Shown here: positions 32,223 through 38,067 of the stretch, piece by piece
Numbering within the stretch: position 1 is the stretch's first letter
How the letters are laid out: every line of letters begins with the position of its first letter
NCBI GenBank assembly: GCA_024277525.1
Contig: JAJRUZ010000040.1
Coordinates: forward strand, 1-38,067
DNA length: 38,067 nucleotides
Direction of reading: 5' to 3'
Source: Caldifarciminota bacterium
Lineage (GTDB): Bacteria; Hydrothermota; Hydrothermia; Hydrothermales; JAJRUZ01
Notes under the pieces: generated by a model
Database searches by the model: none
Told to the model about the DNA's origin: nothing
The model's input: the letters and a program-made list of their open reading frames with translations, nothing else
Position numbers and translations under genes: made by a program

Positions 32223-32279
32223 TTTAAGGGGGACGGAAGCTCATTCGGGTTAAAATTACTTAAAACCGTCCCCCTTAAA
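32223..32279. repeat. 14 bp perfect inverted repeat between convergent genes
   Basis: TTTAAGGGGGACGG (32223-32236) and CCGTCCCCCTTAAA (32266-32279), separated by 29 nt. The right arm carries the stop codon of the truncated permease. It could serve as a two-way terminator for the lipoprotein and the permease, but the long loop and G5/C5 blocks also fit ends of a small mobile element. Confidence 0.6.
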
Positions 32280-32991
32280 AAGTGAGAAAATTTTTAACGA
32301 AACTTATCGGAGAGTAATAGGCAACGGGTAGTACTCTTTTAGGATTCTTTATGTCACCTCCTGTATTTGGTATGAGTTCAAATCCTTCATACGCCAGAAA
32401 AATTATCATCCCGCCGGCAATCAGATGAAAAGGTTCTGTCCAAGCAGAAGGTTCCAGATGTTGCAACTTAATACTCCATAATCCTGCCCCTATGAAAAGA
32501 AAAAGAATGCTAATTTTGAAACCTACTATCCATTCTTCAGCCTCACCTACTATCTTTGAACCAAAAATATTTAATCCTGTGAATAAAACAATTACTCCGG
32601 TGATTAAAATATGTTTCCATATTATTTGAGTTTTTGCAGGGAAAAAGCTTGCTCCATAACTTCCGAAAGCGTATGCATATAATGAAAGCATTACAATGTA
32701 GCTTAACCATAATAAGATATTTAGACTGCCTGTAATAAGACCCGGTCCGAATGCTTGATTTAAAAATTCAACTGTCCCCCCACGACTCGGATATGTGACC
32801 GATAATCGGATGTAAGAATAGGATGTAAGAAGTGCAACTATACCTGCCAGGACAAAGGCAACAGGGGTTCCGCCATGAGCAAACTCGACAGCCAGTCCAA
32901 GAACAGCAAAAATTCCGCCTCCCACCATTCCTCCAATACCTATTGACACTACAGACCAGTATCCGAGTTTCTTTTTTTGTAAGTCATTCAT
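32275..32991 (-). pseudogene. APC-family amino acid permease, C-terminally truncated
   Basis: 238 residues of a transporter that is normally about 430-450. The N-terminal half is typical: 'LGYWSVVSIGIGGMVGGGIFAVLGL' (the unwound helix 1 that binds the amino acid), 'YSYIRLSVTYPSRGGTVEFLNQAFG', and 'IIFLAYEGFELIPNTGGDIKNPKRVLPVAYY'. After that (about position 32310) the expected helices 7-12 are absent and only an unrelated 12-residue tail remains, ending inside a 14 bp inverted repeat. The truncated protein would be inactive as a transporter. TATTAT lies 7 nt before the ATG. Confidence 0.8.
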
Positions 32992-33013
32992 GTTTTTAAT
33001 AATAAACTAATTT

Positions 33014-33634
33014 TTAATACAGTTTCCTTGCTATTATTCTATTTACCGCATGTTTATGAGGAATACCGCCTGACATGCAATCAAAGATTTCTTCTGTGCA
33101 ATAAAGAATTTCCCAGTCCCGGTAATAACCCATCAATTCACCTGATTTATAAAGAAAAGCATTTTCTTCAGCATCAGGTGCCCTTTTGATAAAAGGCTTT
33201 TCCACGAATACTGATAATACATTCAGACCATTAAATGAAGTGTGTTTTTTGTAATCCTCAAACCGTTCTTTTCTTACCTCAGGTGGAAGATAATGAAGAG
33301 TTCCTGTTGAAAAAATAACATCATAGATTTCTTCAAGTTTGTATGTGATTATATCTGCGTGAATTGTTTTAATTTCAACTCCTGCTTCCTGAGCATACAT
33401 TTCTGTTTTCTTTAAACCCGGTAATGATAAATCAAGACCTGTAACTTCAAAACCGTGTTTTGCAAAATAAATGGTATTTCTTCCCTCACCACAACCGAGG
33501 TCAAGTAATTTCGGATGAGAATCAGAAGAGAGTTTAACAATTTCTATAACCCTATCGCATATTGCAGAAGGCTTCTTTCCCCGGTAAAATTCCTTTTTTG
33601 AATACTTTTCATCATAGGAATTTTGTTTTTTCAT
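33014..33634 (-). CDS. Class I SAM-dependent methyltransferase (TehB-like)
   Basis: 206 residues. Motif I is 'LLDLGCGEGRNTIYFAKHGFEVTGLDLS' with the ribose-binding Asp, followed by 'IHADIITYKL..IYDVIFSTGTLHYLPPEVR' and 'NVLSVFVEKPFI'. The arrangement is like TehB (tellurite/thioether methyltransferase) and related small-molecule enzymes. The end, 'CMSGGIPHKHAVNRIIARK', with several His, is also TehB-like. A real substrate is not known. An AGAGGA ribosome site precedes the ATG. Confidence 0.82.
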   Translation of the reverse strand: MKKQNSYDEKYSKKEFYRGKKPSAICDRVIEIVKLSSDSHPKLLDLGCGEGRNTIYFAKHGFEVTGLDLSLPGLKKTEMYAQEAGVEIKTIHADIITYKLEEIYDVIFSTGTLHYLPPEVRKERFEDYKKHTSFNGLNVLSVFVEKPFIKRAPDAEENAFLYKSGELMGYYRDWEILYCTEEIFDCMSGGIPHKHAVNRIIARKLY

Positions 33635-33677
33635 AATTAGTTCCTCTTTGAAATAATAAATTAAAAATAAGGAAAAA

Positions 33678-34202
33678 TCAATTATTTTTTATCAACCCGT
33701 AAATAAACACATCAAAATATTTACCGTTTATATAATGAGCTTTCCTTCTTATTCCCTCCTTTTTAAATCCAATTCTTTCAAGTAATTTCTGAGAGAGGAT
33801 GTTATATTCATAAACCTCTGCTTCAATTCTGTGTATGTTCATATTTTTAAATAAATAATTTATGAAAGTTTTAAGTGCTTCTTTTCCGTATCCTTTTCCT
33901 CTTTCCTCACCCAGGACAAATCTCAACCATCCTATTTTTCTTCTCTTATCAATAAAATTCAATCTTATATATCCTATCGGTTTTTCTGATTTTCTTAAAA
34001 TAACCATCATATAGATTTCATATCCTGATTTTCTTGCTTTTATGATGTCTTCCCTTTCCCCATTCAAACTTATTTTAACATCTTCGGATAATACCATTTT
34101 CTTAATATAAGGGTCTCTTTTCCATTTTGTTATAATTTTTGCATCTTCAGGAGTTATATTTCTTAAAAGAAGGTTTTTAGTGGATATTTGATTCAGTAAC
34201 AT
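33678..34202 (-). CDS. GNAT-family N-acetyltransferase (RimJ/RimL-like)
   Basis: 174 residues. It starts 'STKNLLLRNITPEDAKIITKWKRDP', like the protein N-terminal acetyltransferases RimJ/RimL. Acetyl-CoA is bound by 'RFVLGEERGKGYGKEALKTFINYLF' (Q/RxxGxG/A-type loop), with 'IHRIEAEVYEYNILSQKLLERIGFKKEGIRRKA' as the C-terminal half. The substrate could be a protein N terminus or an antibiotic or polyamine. A TTTGTGA/TCACAAA palindrome overlaps its start codon. Confidence 0.85.
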   Translation of the reverse strand: MLLNQISTKNLLLRNITPEDAKIITKWKRDPYIKKMVLSEDVKISLNGEREDIIKARKSGYEIYMMVILRKSEKPIGYIRLNFIDKRRKIGWLRFVLGEERGKGYGKEALKTFINYLFKNMNIHRIEAEVYEYNILSQKLLERIGFKKEGIRRKAHYINGKYFDVFIYGLIKNN

Positions 34203-34218
34203 TTGTGATTCTCACAAA
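34202..34218. promoter_or_regulatory. Palindrome across the csaA stop and GNAT start
   Basis: TTTGTGA and TCACAAA, 7 bp each, three bases apart. One arm contains the csaA stop, the other touches the acetyltransferase ATG. It could be an operator or an RNA hairpin that limits acetyltransferase translation. There is no ribosome site upstream of the ATG. Confidence 0.3.
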
Positions 34219-34547
34219 ATCCTTTTCCCGTTCGGTACTTTTCTATCAGGCTGGAGTAATACGACTTCATTTCCTTCAAGAATAACACCTAAAATAAGGC
34301 ATTCTGATATGAAATTTGCTATCTTTTTTGGCGGAAGGTTGTATACTGCAATTACCTGTCTTCCTACGAGGTCTTCTTTTTTATAAAGTTTTGTTATCTG
34401 GGCGCTTGATTTTTTGATTCCCAGTTCTCCGAAATCAATCCATAATTTATAGGCAGGTTTTATTGCCTCAGGAAAATCTTCAACCTTTATTATTGTTCCG
34501 ACCCTTAATTCGATTTTCAGAAAATCTTTATAGGTTATATTTGGCAT
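34212..34547 (-). CDS. csaA: CsaA-like tRNA-binding domain protein
   Basis: 111 residues of a dimeric OB-fold like CsaA and the tRNA-binding domain of MetRS/PheRS: 'DFLKIELRVGTIIKVEDFPEA.KPAYKL.IDFG', 'KKSSAQITKLYKKEDLVGRQVIAVYNLPPKKIANFISECLILGV', 'VVLLQPDRKVPNGKRI'. It has the normal CsaA length. The family binds tRNA and was proposed to be an export chaperone in Bacillus. It lies 12 nt after an orphan antitoxin gene. Confidence 0.92.
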   Translation of the reverse strand: MPNITYKDFLKIELRVGTIIKVEDFPEAIKPAYKLWIDFGELGIKKSSAQITKLYKKEDLVGRQVIAVYNLPPKKIANFISECLILGVILEGNEVVLLQPDRKVPNGKRIL

Positions 34548-34559
34548 AAGAGACTAATA

Positions 34560-34772
34560 CTACCTCCACTCCTTGGATTTGTGCTGGAGTTCCACGGATG
34601 TGAATTTATCTTTTAATTCTTCCAATCCTCCTTCCCAGTCAAATTTAAAACTTCTTTTTCTTTTCTTTTTCAATTTATATTTATTTGTTAGAAATTCAAT
34701 ATAATCCAGAACTTCTCTTTTTAATTCATCCGGGAGTTCTTTTATTTTTGTTTCAATTTCTTTATTAATCAT
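34560..34772 (-). CDS. DUF2281 antitoxin-like protein without its toxin
   Basis: 70 residues. 'KIKELPDELKREVLDYIEFL' is the helical start of the DUF2281 family. A basic middle 'KYKLKKKRKRSFKFDWEGGLEELKDKFTSVELQHKSKEWR' follows, with the conserved end seen in VapB-type antitoxins. In homologous loci a PIN-domain VapC gene begins at or overlaps this end. Here the next gene is csaA and no PIN gene is in the window. It has its own promoter on the minus strand with TATAAT 6 nt before the ATG. Confidence 0.8.
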   Translation of the reverse strand: MINKEIETKIKELPDELKREVLDYIEFLTNKYKLKKKRKRSFKFDWEGGLEELKDKFTSVELQHKSKEWR

Positions 34773-34778
34773 TTTTAA

Positions 34779-34808
34779 ATTATAATTTCAATGAAGATAA
34801 TCGGTCAA
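34779..34808 (-). promoter_or_regulatory. Promoter of the antitoxin-csaA unit (leaderless)
   Basis: Reading the minus strand: TTGACC (34803-34808), an 18-nt spacer, TATAAT (34779-34784), then TTAAAA and the ATG. It is among the best promoters in the window. It overlaps the upstream region of the divergent gene at 34811. Confidence 0.6.
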
Positions 34809-34810
34809 AA

Positions 34811-35578
34811 ATGAATAAAAAAATTTATCTTTATTCGGTTAACCATGATGCCGTGAACTGGGAAGAGATAAAAGATTTTTTGGTAAATAAGGGTTTTGAA
34901 GTTTTTTTGAATAATGACCCTCTTTTAAATCTTGAAGGAAAAAAATTGAATAAAACAGCAGAATATCTTGCAAAAATAAGGGTTCTTCATCCTTTAAAAA
35001 AAGAATTGAATGATAATCCCTTTCCCATAGAAGTTGATTATGAAAAGAGAAATTTGAAAAGAGAAAAAAGAAAAAAGGGAATTATTTATGATGCCTTGAA
35101 ATTTTTAAAAATTTATTATGATTTTATTCCTTTAGAAATCAGGGAATTAGATAATGGTTTTCCCTTCTTTTTTACGGACCAGTTAATAGCAACTTTCTCT
35201 GACAGATGGCATTTAAGGGTTATAATTCTTTCCTTTCCTGTTTTAATTTCAATTCCCGGAATTGTCCATGCACCCGCAAAGGACAGGGATTATTACATTG
35301 CAGAAACTCTTAAATCGGTTCCTGAATTTAAAGATTATTATTTGAAAGAAAATGATGAAAGGTTAACAAAAATTTTATGTGCTTATATAATTCAGGGAAT
35401 TTTCTTTTATAAATCAATAATCGAAAAAAAAGAATTTAATTTCTGTAAGGACAAAAATTGTATTCTTTATAATAGTCATTTTCAAAAAGAGGTAATAAAT
35501 GCTCAATATAATATGAAATTCTGTAAAAGTCATGAAGTTGAATGGAAAAGTATATTGAGAATTAAAAAGATTCTTTAA
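34811..35578 (+). CDS. Conserved hypothetical Cys/His protein (DUF6775-like)
   Basis: 255 residues, no signal peptide. I do not recognise an established function. The middle has 'TDQLIATFSDRWHLRVIILSFPVLISIPGIVHAPAKDRDYYI'. The C-terminal end has a likely metal site: 'FCKDKNCILYNSHFQKEVINAQ' and then 'FCKSHEVEW', which together give three or four Cys and two His in 45 residues. The pattern reminds me of the archaeal-type DUF6775 putative metallopeptidases, without certainty. No HExxH motif is seen. The gene is alone on its strand, between the divergent antitoxin unit and the AsmA-like gene. Confidence 0.55.
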   Translation: MNKKIYLYSVNHDAVNWEEIKDFLVNKGFEVFLNNDPLLNLEGKKLNKTAEYLAKIRVLHPLKKELNDNPFPIEVDYEKRNLKREKRKKGIIYDALKFLKIYYDFIPLEIRELDNGFPFFFTDQLIATFSDRWHLRVIILSFPVLISIPGIVHAPAKDRDYYIAETLKSVPEFKDYYLKENDERLTKILCAYIIQGIFFYKSIIEKKEFNFCKDKNCILYNSHFQKEVINAQYNMKFCKSHEVEWKSILRIKKIL

Positions 35579-35586
35579 AATTCAAA

Positions 35587-35616
35587 TTGATACTTTTTGA
35601 TTTCCCGCATTAAAAT
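35587..35616 (+). promoter_or_regulatory. Promoter of the AsmA-like gene (leaderless)
   Basis: TTGATA (35587-35592), an 18-nt spacer and TAAAAT (35611-35616), followed by six bases and the ATG at 35623. No ribosome-binding site is present. Confidence 0.5.
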
Positions 35617-35622
35617 TATGAT

Positions 35623-37782
35623 ATGAAAAAGATAATTTTAATTATAGTTGTAATTTTTGCTTTTATTTTTACGTTGTTTATTGCTTCCTTTATTGCTGCT
35701 AAATCTTTCCTTACGCCCGAAAGGATAAAAAATTTTGCGGAAGGGATAATAGAAAAGAGCCTGAATGCAGAAGCCGAAATCCAGGAAGTAAAACCTGAAA
35801 TCGGTTTTTTTAAAGCAGGAATAAAGGCAGAAGACATAGAAATTACAAAAAATAAGAAAAAATTAGTCTCTGTTAAAGAAATTGAGTTTAAACTGAAAAT
35901 ATTGCCCCTTATTTTCAAAAGAAGCTTAGATATTCAAAAGATTTATATTAAAGAACCTGAAATAGAGTATCATATTAAAAAGAAAGGTAAAAAAAGGAAG
36001 AGAGAAAAAGCAAAAGAGCTTAAACCCGAAGCAGGATTGCTTTTTACCCTCAAAAATTTTACACTTGAAGATGCAAGGATTAAGATTTATAAAGACAAGA
36101 AAAAAATATACGATATAAAAGATTTTGACATAACCTTTTCCTCATATTCGATAACGAAGAATAAAATTAATTTCAAGGGTAGGGGAGGAGTTTTAATAAA
36201 AGAGCCGAAATTTATTAATCAGAAAATAAATTTTTCTTTTGATTTTGACTTGGACATTGCAAGAGATTTTATTGAACTTAAAGACTATTCCCTTGCTGTC
36301 AGAGATATAGAAATTGAAGGGAACGGGGAGTTTGAAAAAATTATAAAAGGGGAGCCAGAATATTCAATTAAAATAATTTCGAAAAATATTGAACTCTCAA
36401 GTCTTAGAGAATTTTTAAAAAATAAGAAAACGAATTTAAAAGGAAAGGTTGACATTGACTTAAAAATAAAAGGAAATATAAAAGAGACCTTGCCGAAAAT
36501 TTATGGAAAAATAAAATCCGATGATATAACCTTGATAACCGAAGGAAAAAGAATTAATTTTAATAAATTGAGAATTGATTTTAAGGGTGTATCCGGAGAA
36601 TTAAAAACAAAAATGGTTTACGGATTGCAAAAGGGTAATATAAGCAGTCGGTTCTATATGGATAAATTGAGTTTTAAAGGGAAACTTGATATAGAAGGGA
36701 ATTTGAAAGAGTTTACAGGTAAAGATGCGGTATACAGTTTAAATTTGAATTTCAACGGAAATATAAAAGGTGATATAAATGCAAAAGGAGATTTAGAGTC
36801 AGGCAAAAATAGATTAACATTTAATATAAGTGGAAAGAAAGAGAGGAATATTTTTTACCTTAACGGTTCGGTAAATTCGGATTATTTCAATGTAAATGAT
36901 TTTTTACCGCCTGAGAAAAAGAATGGACAGAAAAAAGGAAAAAAAGTAGAACTTTTGCTTCCGAAGGGTGTAAATGTGCACATAACAGGAAATATTAAAA
37001 GATTGATTTTAAAAAAAGACAAAATGGAAAGGGTTAGGTTCAGGCTTAAAGTTGATAAAAAGGGAATAAGGTTAGAGGATTTAAAGGGTAATGTTTATAA
37101 GGGTCGGATTGAGGGAGAAGTTTATATTTTTAAAGGCAGTATAAAAGTAAAGTCAAAAATAAAAGGTAAAAATCTTGAATTTTCTGAAATTTTGAAAATA
37201 CATAAATTTTTGCCCGGTGAAATAAAGGGTAAGTTAGATATAAGAACGGATGCAAGTTTTGATTTAGAAAATATTTTTGAAACCCTTAATGCAAAAAATT
37301 CTGTTTTTGTATTTAAGGGAGAGTGGAGAGCAAATCCTGTTTTAACAAAAATTGCAGATTTGTTAAAAATAAATGATTTAAAGAGATTGAAATTTCAGAA
37401 AATTAATGCAAGGCTTGAAATTAATAGAGGATGGATGAATCTAAACAATTTCAAAATTCAGGGAAGGAATTTTTTAATTGTTACTACCGGTAGAGTGAGC
37501 TTGAAGGGAAATTTGGATATAAAGTTAAAAATCAATTTTAAGGGTAATCTTGGAGAAAAATTAAGGAGATTTTCCTCACTTTCAAAGTATTTCCAGAATA
37601 AAAAAGGTGATTTTGAACTTGTTTTTGACATAGACGGAACATATAAAAATCCGAAGATAAAACTTGATATAACCGATTTTCAGAGAAAAATCCAAAAAGA
37701 AATAAAGAAAAAAGTAAAGAAGAAAATAAAAGAGGAGATAAAGAAGGGGATAGAGGAGTTATTTAAAAGGTTCGGGTTTTAG
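35623..37782 (+). CDS. AsmA-like inner membrane-anchored protein
   Basis: 719 residues. A single N-terminal membrane span (about 3-27) is followed by the AsmA-type start 'FLTPERIKNFAEGIIEKSLNAEAEIQEVKPEIGFFKAGIKAEDIEI'. A long series of beta strands fills the rest, with repeated 'FKG.L.I.GN.KE' units (for example 'FKGRGGVLIKEPKF', 'LKGKVDIDLKIKGNIKETLP', 'FKGKLDIEGNLKEFTGKDA'). The end, 'LVFDIDGTYKNPKIKLDI' and a KK-rich tail, is typical of the family C terminus. Members (AsmA, TamB, YhdP) bridge the periplasm and move phospholipids to the outer membrane. This supports a diderm cell. It is a single-gene unit. Confidence 0.85.
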   Translation: MKKIILIIVVIFAFIFTLFIASFIAAKSFLTPERIKNFAEGIIEKSLNAEAEIQEVKPEIGFFKAGIKAEDIEITKNKKKLVSVKEIEFKLKILPLIFKRSLDIQKIYIKEPEIEYHIKKKGKKRKREKAKELKPEAGLLFTLKNFTLEDARIKIYKDKKKIYDIKDFDITFSSYSITKNKINFKGRGGVLIKEPKFINQKINFSFDFDLDIARDFIELKDYSLAVRDIEIEGNGEFEKIIKGEPEYSIKIISKNIELSSLREFLKNKKTNLKGKVDIDLKIKGNIKETLPKIYGKIKSDDITLITEGKRINFNKLRIDFKGVSGELKTKMVYGLQKGNISSRFYMDKLSFKGKLDIEGNLKEFTGKDAVYSLNLNFNGNIKGDINAKGDLESGKNRLTFNISGKKERNIFYLNGSVNSDYFNVNDFLPPEKKNGQKKGKKVELLLPKGVNVHITGNIKRLILKKDKMERVRFRLKVDKKGIRLEDLKGNVYKGRIEGEVYIFKGSIKVKSKIKGKNLEFSEILKIHKFLPGEIKGKLDIRTDASFDLENIFETLNAKNSVFVFKGEWRANPVLTKIADLLKINDLKRLKFQKINARLEINRGWMNLNNFKIQGRNFLIVTTGRVSLKGNLDIKLKINFKGNLGEKLRRFSSLSKYFQNKKGDFELVFDIDGTYKNPKIKLDITDFQRKIQKEIKKKVKKKIKEEIKKGIEELFKRFGF

Positions 37783-37823
37783 ATTATAGAGATTTATCTT
37801 CCTCCCTTTTAATCTCACACACC

Positions 37824-37848
37824 GTAGGAGCGGTTTCCTAACCGCGAT
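37824..37848 (+). repeat. REP-like palindrome
   Basis: GTAGGA followed by GCGGTT, a TCCT loop and AACCGC, then GA. The GTAG foot plus a GC hairpin is the form of REP sequences spread by RAYT (Y1) transposases in other bacteria. One copy is seen in this window. Confidence 0.55.
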
Positions 37849-37887
37849 TAATTATTGTAAGCAGTTTTCAAACATATTTTTCATTCT

Positions 37888-37943
37888 ATCCCTAATCCCT
37901 AATCCCTAATCCCTAATCCCTAATCCCTATTCCCTAATCCCTG
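37888..37943 (+). repeat. Heptamer tandem repeat (ATCCCTA)n
   Basis: Eight head-to-tail 7-mers: six exact ATCCCTA, one TTCCCTA and one ATCCCTG. The unit is one base away from the plant telomere unit CCCTAAA. It lies between the AsmA-like gene and the end of a minus-strand secreted-protein gene, 43 bp from a REP-like hairpin. Copy number is likely to vary between strains. Confidence 0.85.
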
Positions 37944-37960
37944 TGAAAAATATAACTTCT

Positions 37961-38067
37961 TTATTTCACCCTTATAATCTTTTTCACCATTCTTTTATCC
38001 TTGAATTTGCCTTCAACAAAGTATATTCCTGACGGAAATTCCGGAATCTTTATACTGTAAATCCCTC
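37961..38067 (-). CDS. 3' end of a secreted protein gene (sorting-type tail), runs off the window
   Basis: The minus strand is open from the window edge to a TAA at 37961-37963 and gives 34 residues, including 'GIYSIKIPEFPSGIYFVEG' and the ending 'KRMVKKIIRVK'. This is the end of a C-terminal sorting or FlgD-like domain. It resembles the tails of the M14 peptidase (8758) and the protein at 12482. The main body lies outside the window, so its function is unknown. Confidence 0.65.
   Translation of the reverse strand, partial: GIYSIKIPEFPSGIYFVEGKFKDKRMVKKIIRVK

Noticed and set aside
37888-37943. CRISPR array
   Set aside because: The units are 7 bp and contiguous with no spacers; no cas gene is in the window.

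Overview
The window looks like a chromosomal piece of an AT-rich, probably thermophilic, uncultivated Gram-negative-type bacterium. The proteins are rich in Lys, Glu and Ile. Lipoproteins and an AsmA-like protein imply an outer membrane. Several secreted proteins end in a short beta-rich tail (Gly-Ile/Thr-Tyr-Phe followed by a basic Lys-Ile-Ile-Lys/Arg end) like the sorting or anchoring tails of FCB-group and WOR-3-like candidate phyla. That placement is inference from style; no rRNA is present.

Left end (1-3450): a worn region. It holds the 3' part of an IS4/IS1634-type transposase and two inverted copies of a roughly 230 bp element with terminal inverted repeats. These copies flank an orphan fumarase beta subunit and a LolA/DUF1571-like lipoprotein gene whose signal peptide is out of frame. 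A frameshifted methyltransferase follows.

3458-8717 (minus strand): two housekeeping units. The first is lipB-rsmB. The second is hslV-cheW-like-uppP-folC, read from its own promoter. hslU is not in the window.

8758-16964: a secreted M14 carboxypeptidase on the plus strand meets, stop codon to stop codon, a tight seven-gene minus-strand operon: isoaspartyl peptidase, UDP-glucose dehydrogenase, UDP-glucuronate decarboxylase, GT2 glycosyltransferase, a secreted protein, a DUF4015 glycosidase-like protein and a SLOG/TIGR00725 protein. The sugar genes make UDP-glucuronate and UDP-xylose for surface glycans.

17036-27904 (plus strand): a long run of closely packed genes. It starts with histidine degradation: hutI, split by an in-frame TAA, then a fused formiminotransferase-cyclodeaminase carrying a perfect classical C2H2 zinc-finger motif. 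A repeated TPR protein + ExeA-like AAA+ ATPase cassette follows twice (the second TPR gene is also split by an in-frame TAA), then a PHP phosphoesterase, biotin carboxylase and a divergent PAP2 protein. A new promoter at 27890-27918 starts ARPP-1 and the c-di-AMP synthase cdaA.

29698-38067: rimO (third gene split by one in-frame TAA), two small lipoproteins, a permease truncated at a 14 bp inverted repeat, a methyltransferase, a GNAT acetyltransferase, csaA, an orphan DUF2281 antitoxin, a Cys/His-rich protein, an AsmA-like protein, a REP-like hairpin beside a telomere-like heptamer repeat, and the 3' end of another secreted-protein gene running off the window.

Two patterns cut across the window. 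Many first genes of transcription units have a -10 box only 4-8 nt before the start codon, which suggests leaderless mRNAs, while internal genes carry strong Shine-Dalgarno sites. Several otherwise intact genes carry single disruptions (three TAA, two frameshifts), which could be decay, recoding or assembly error.
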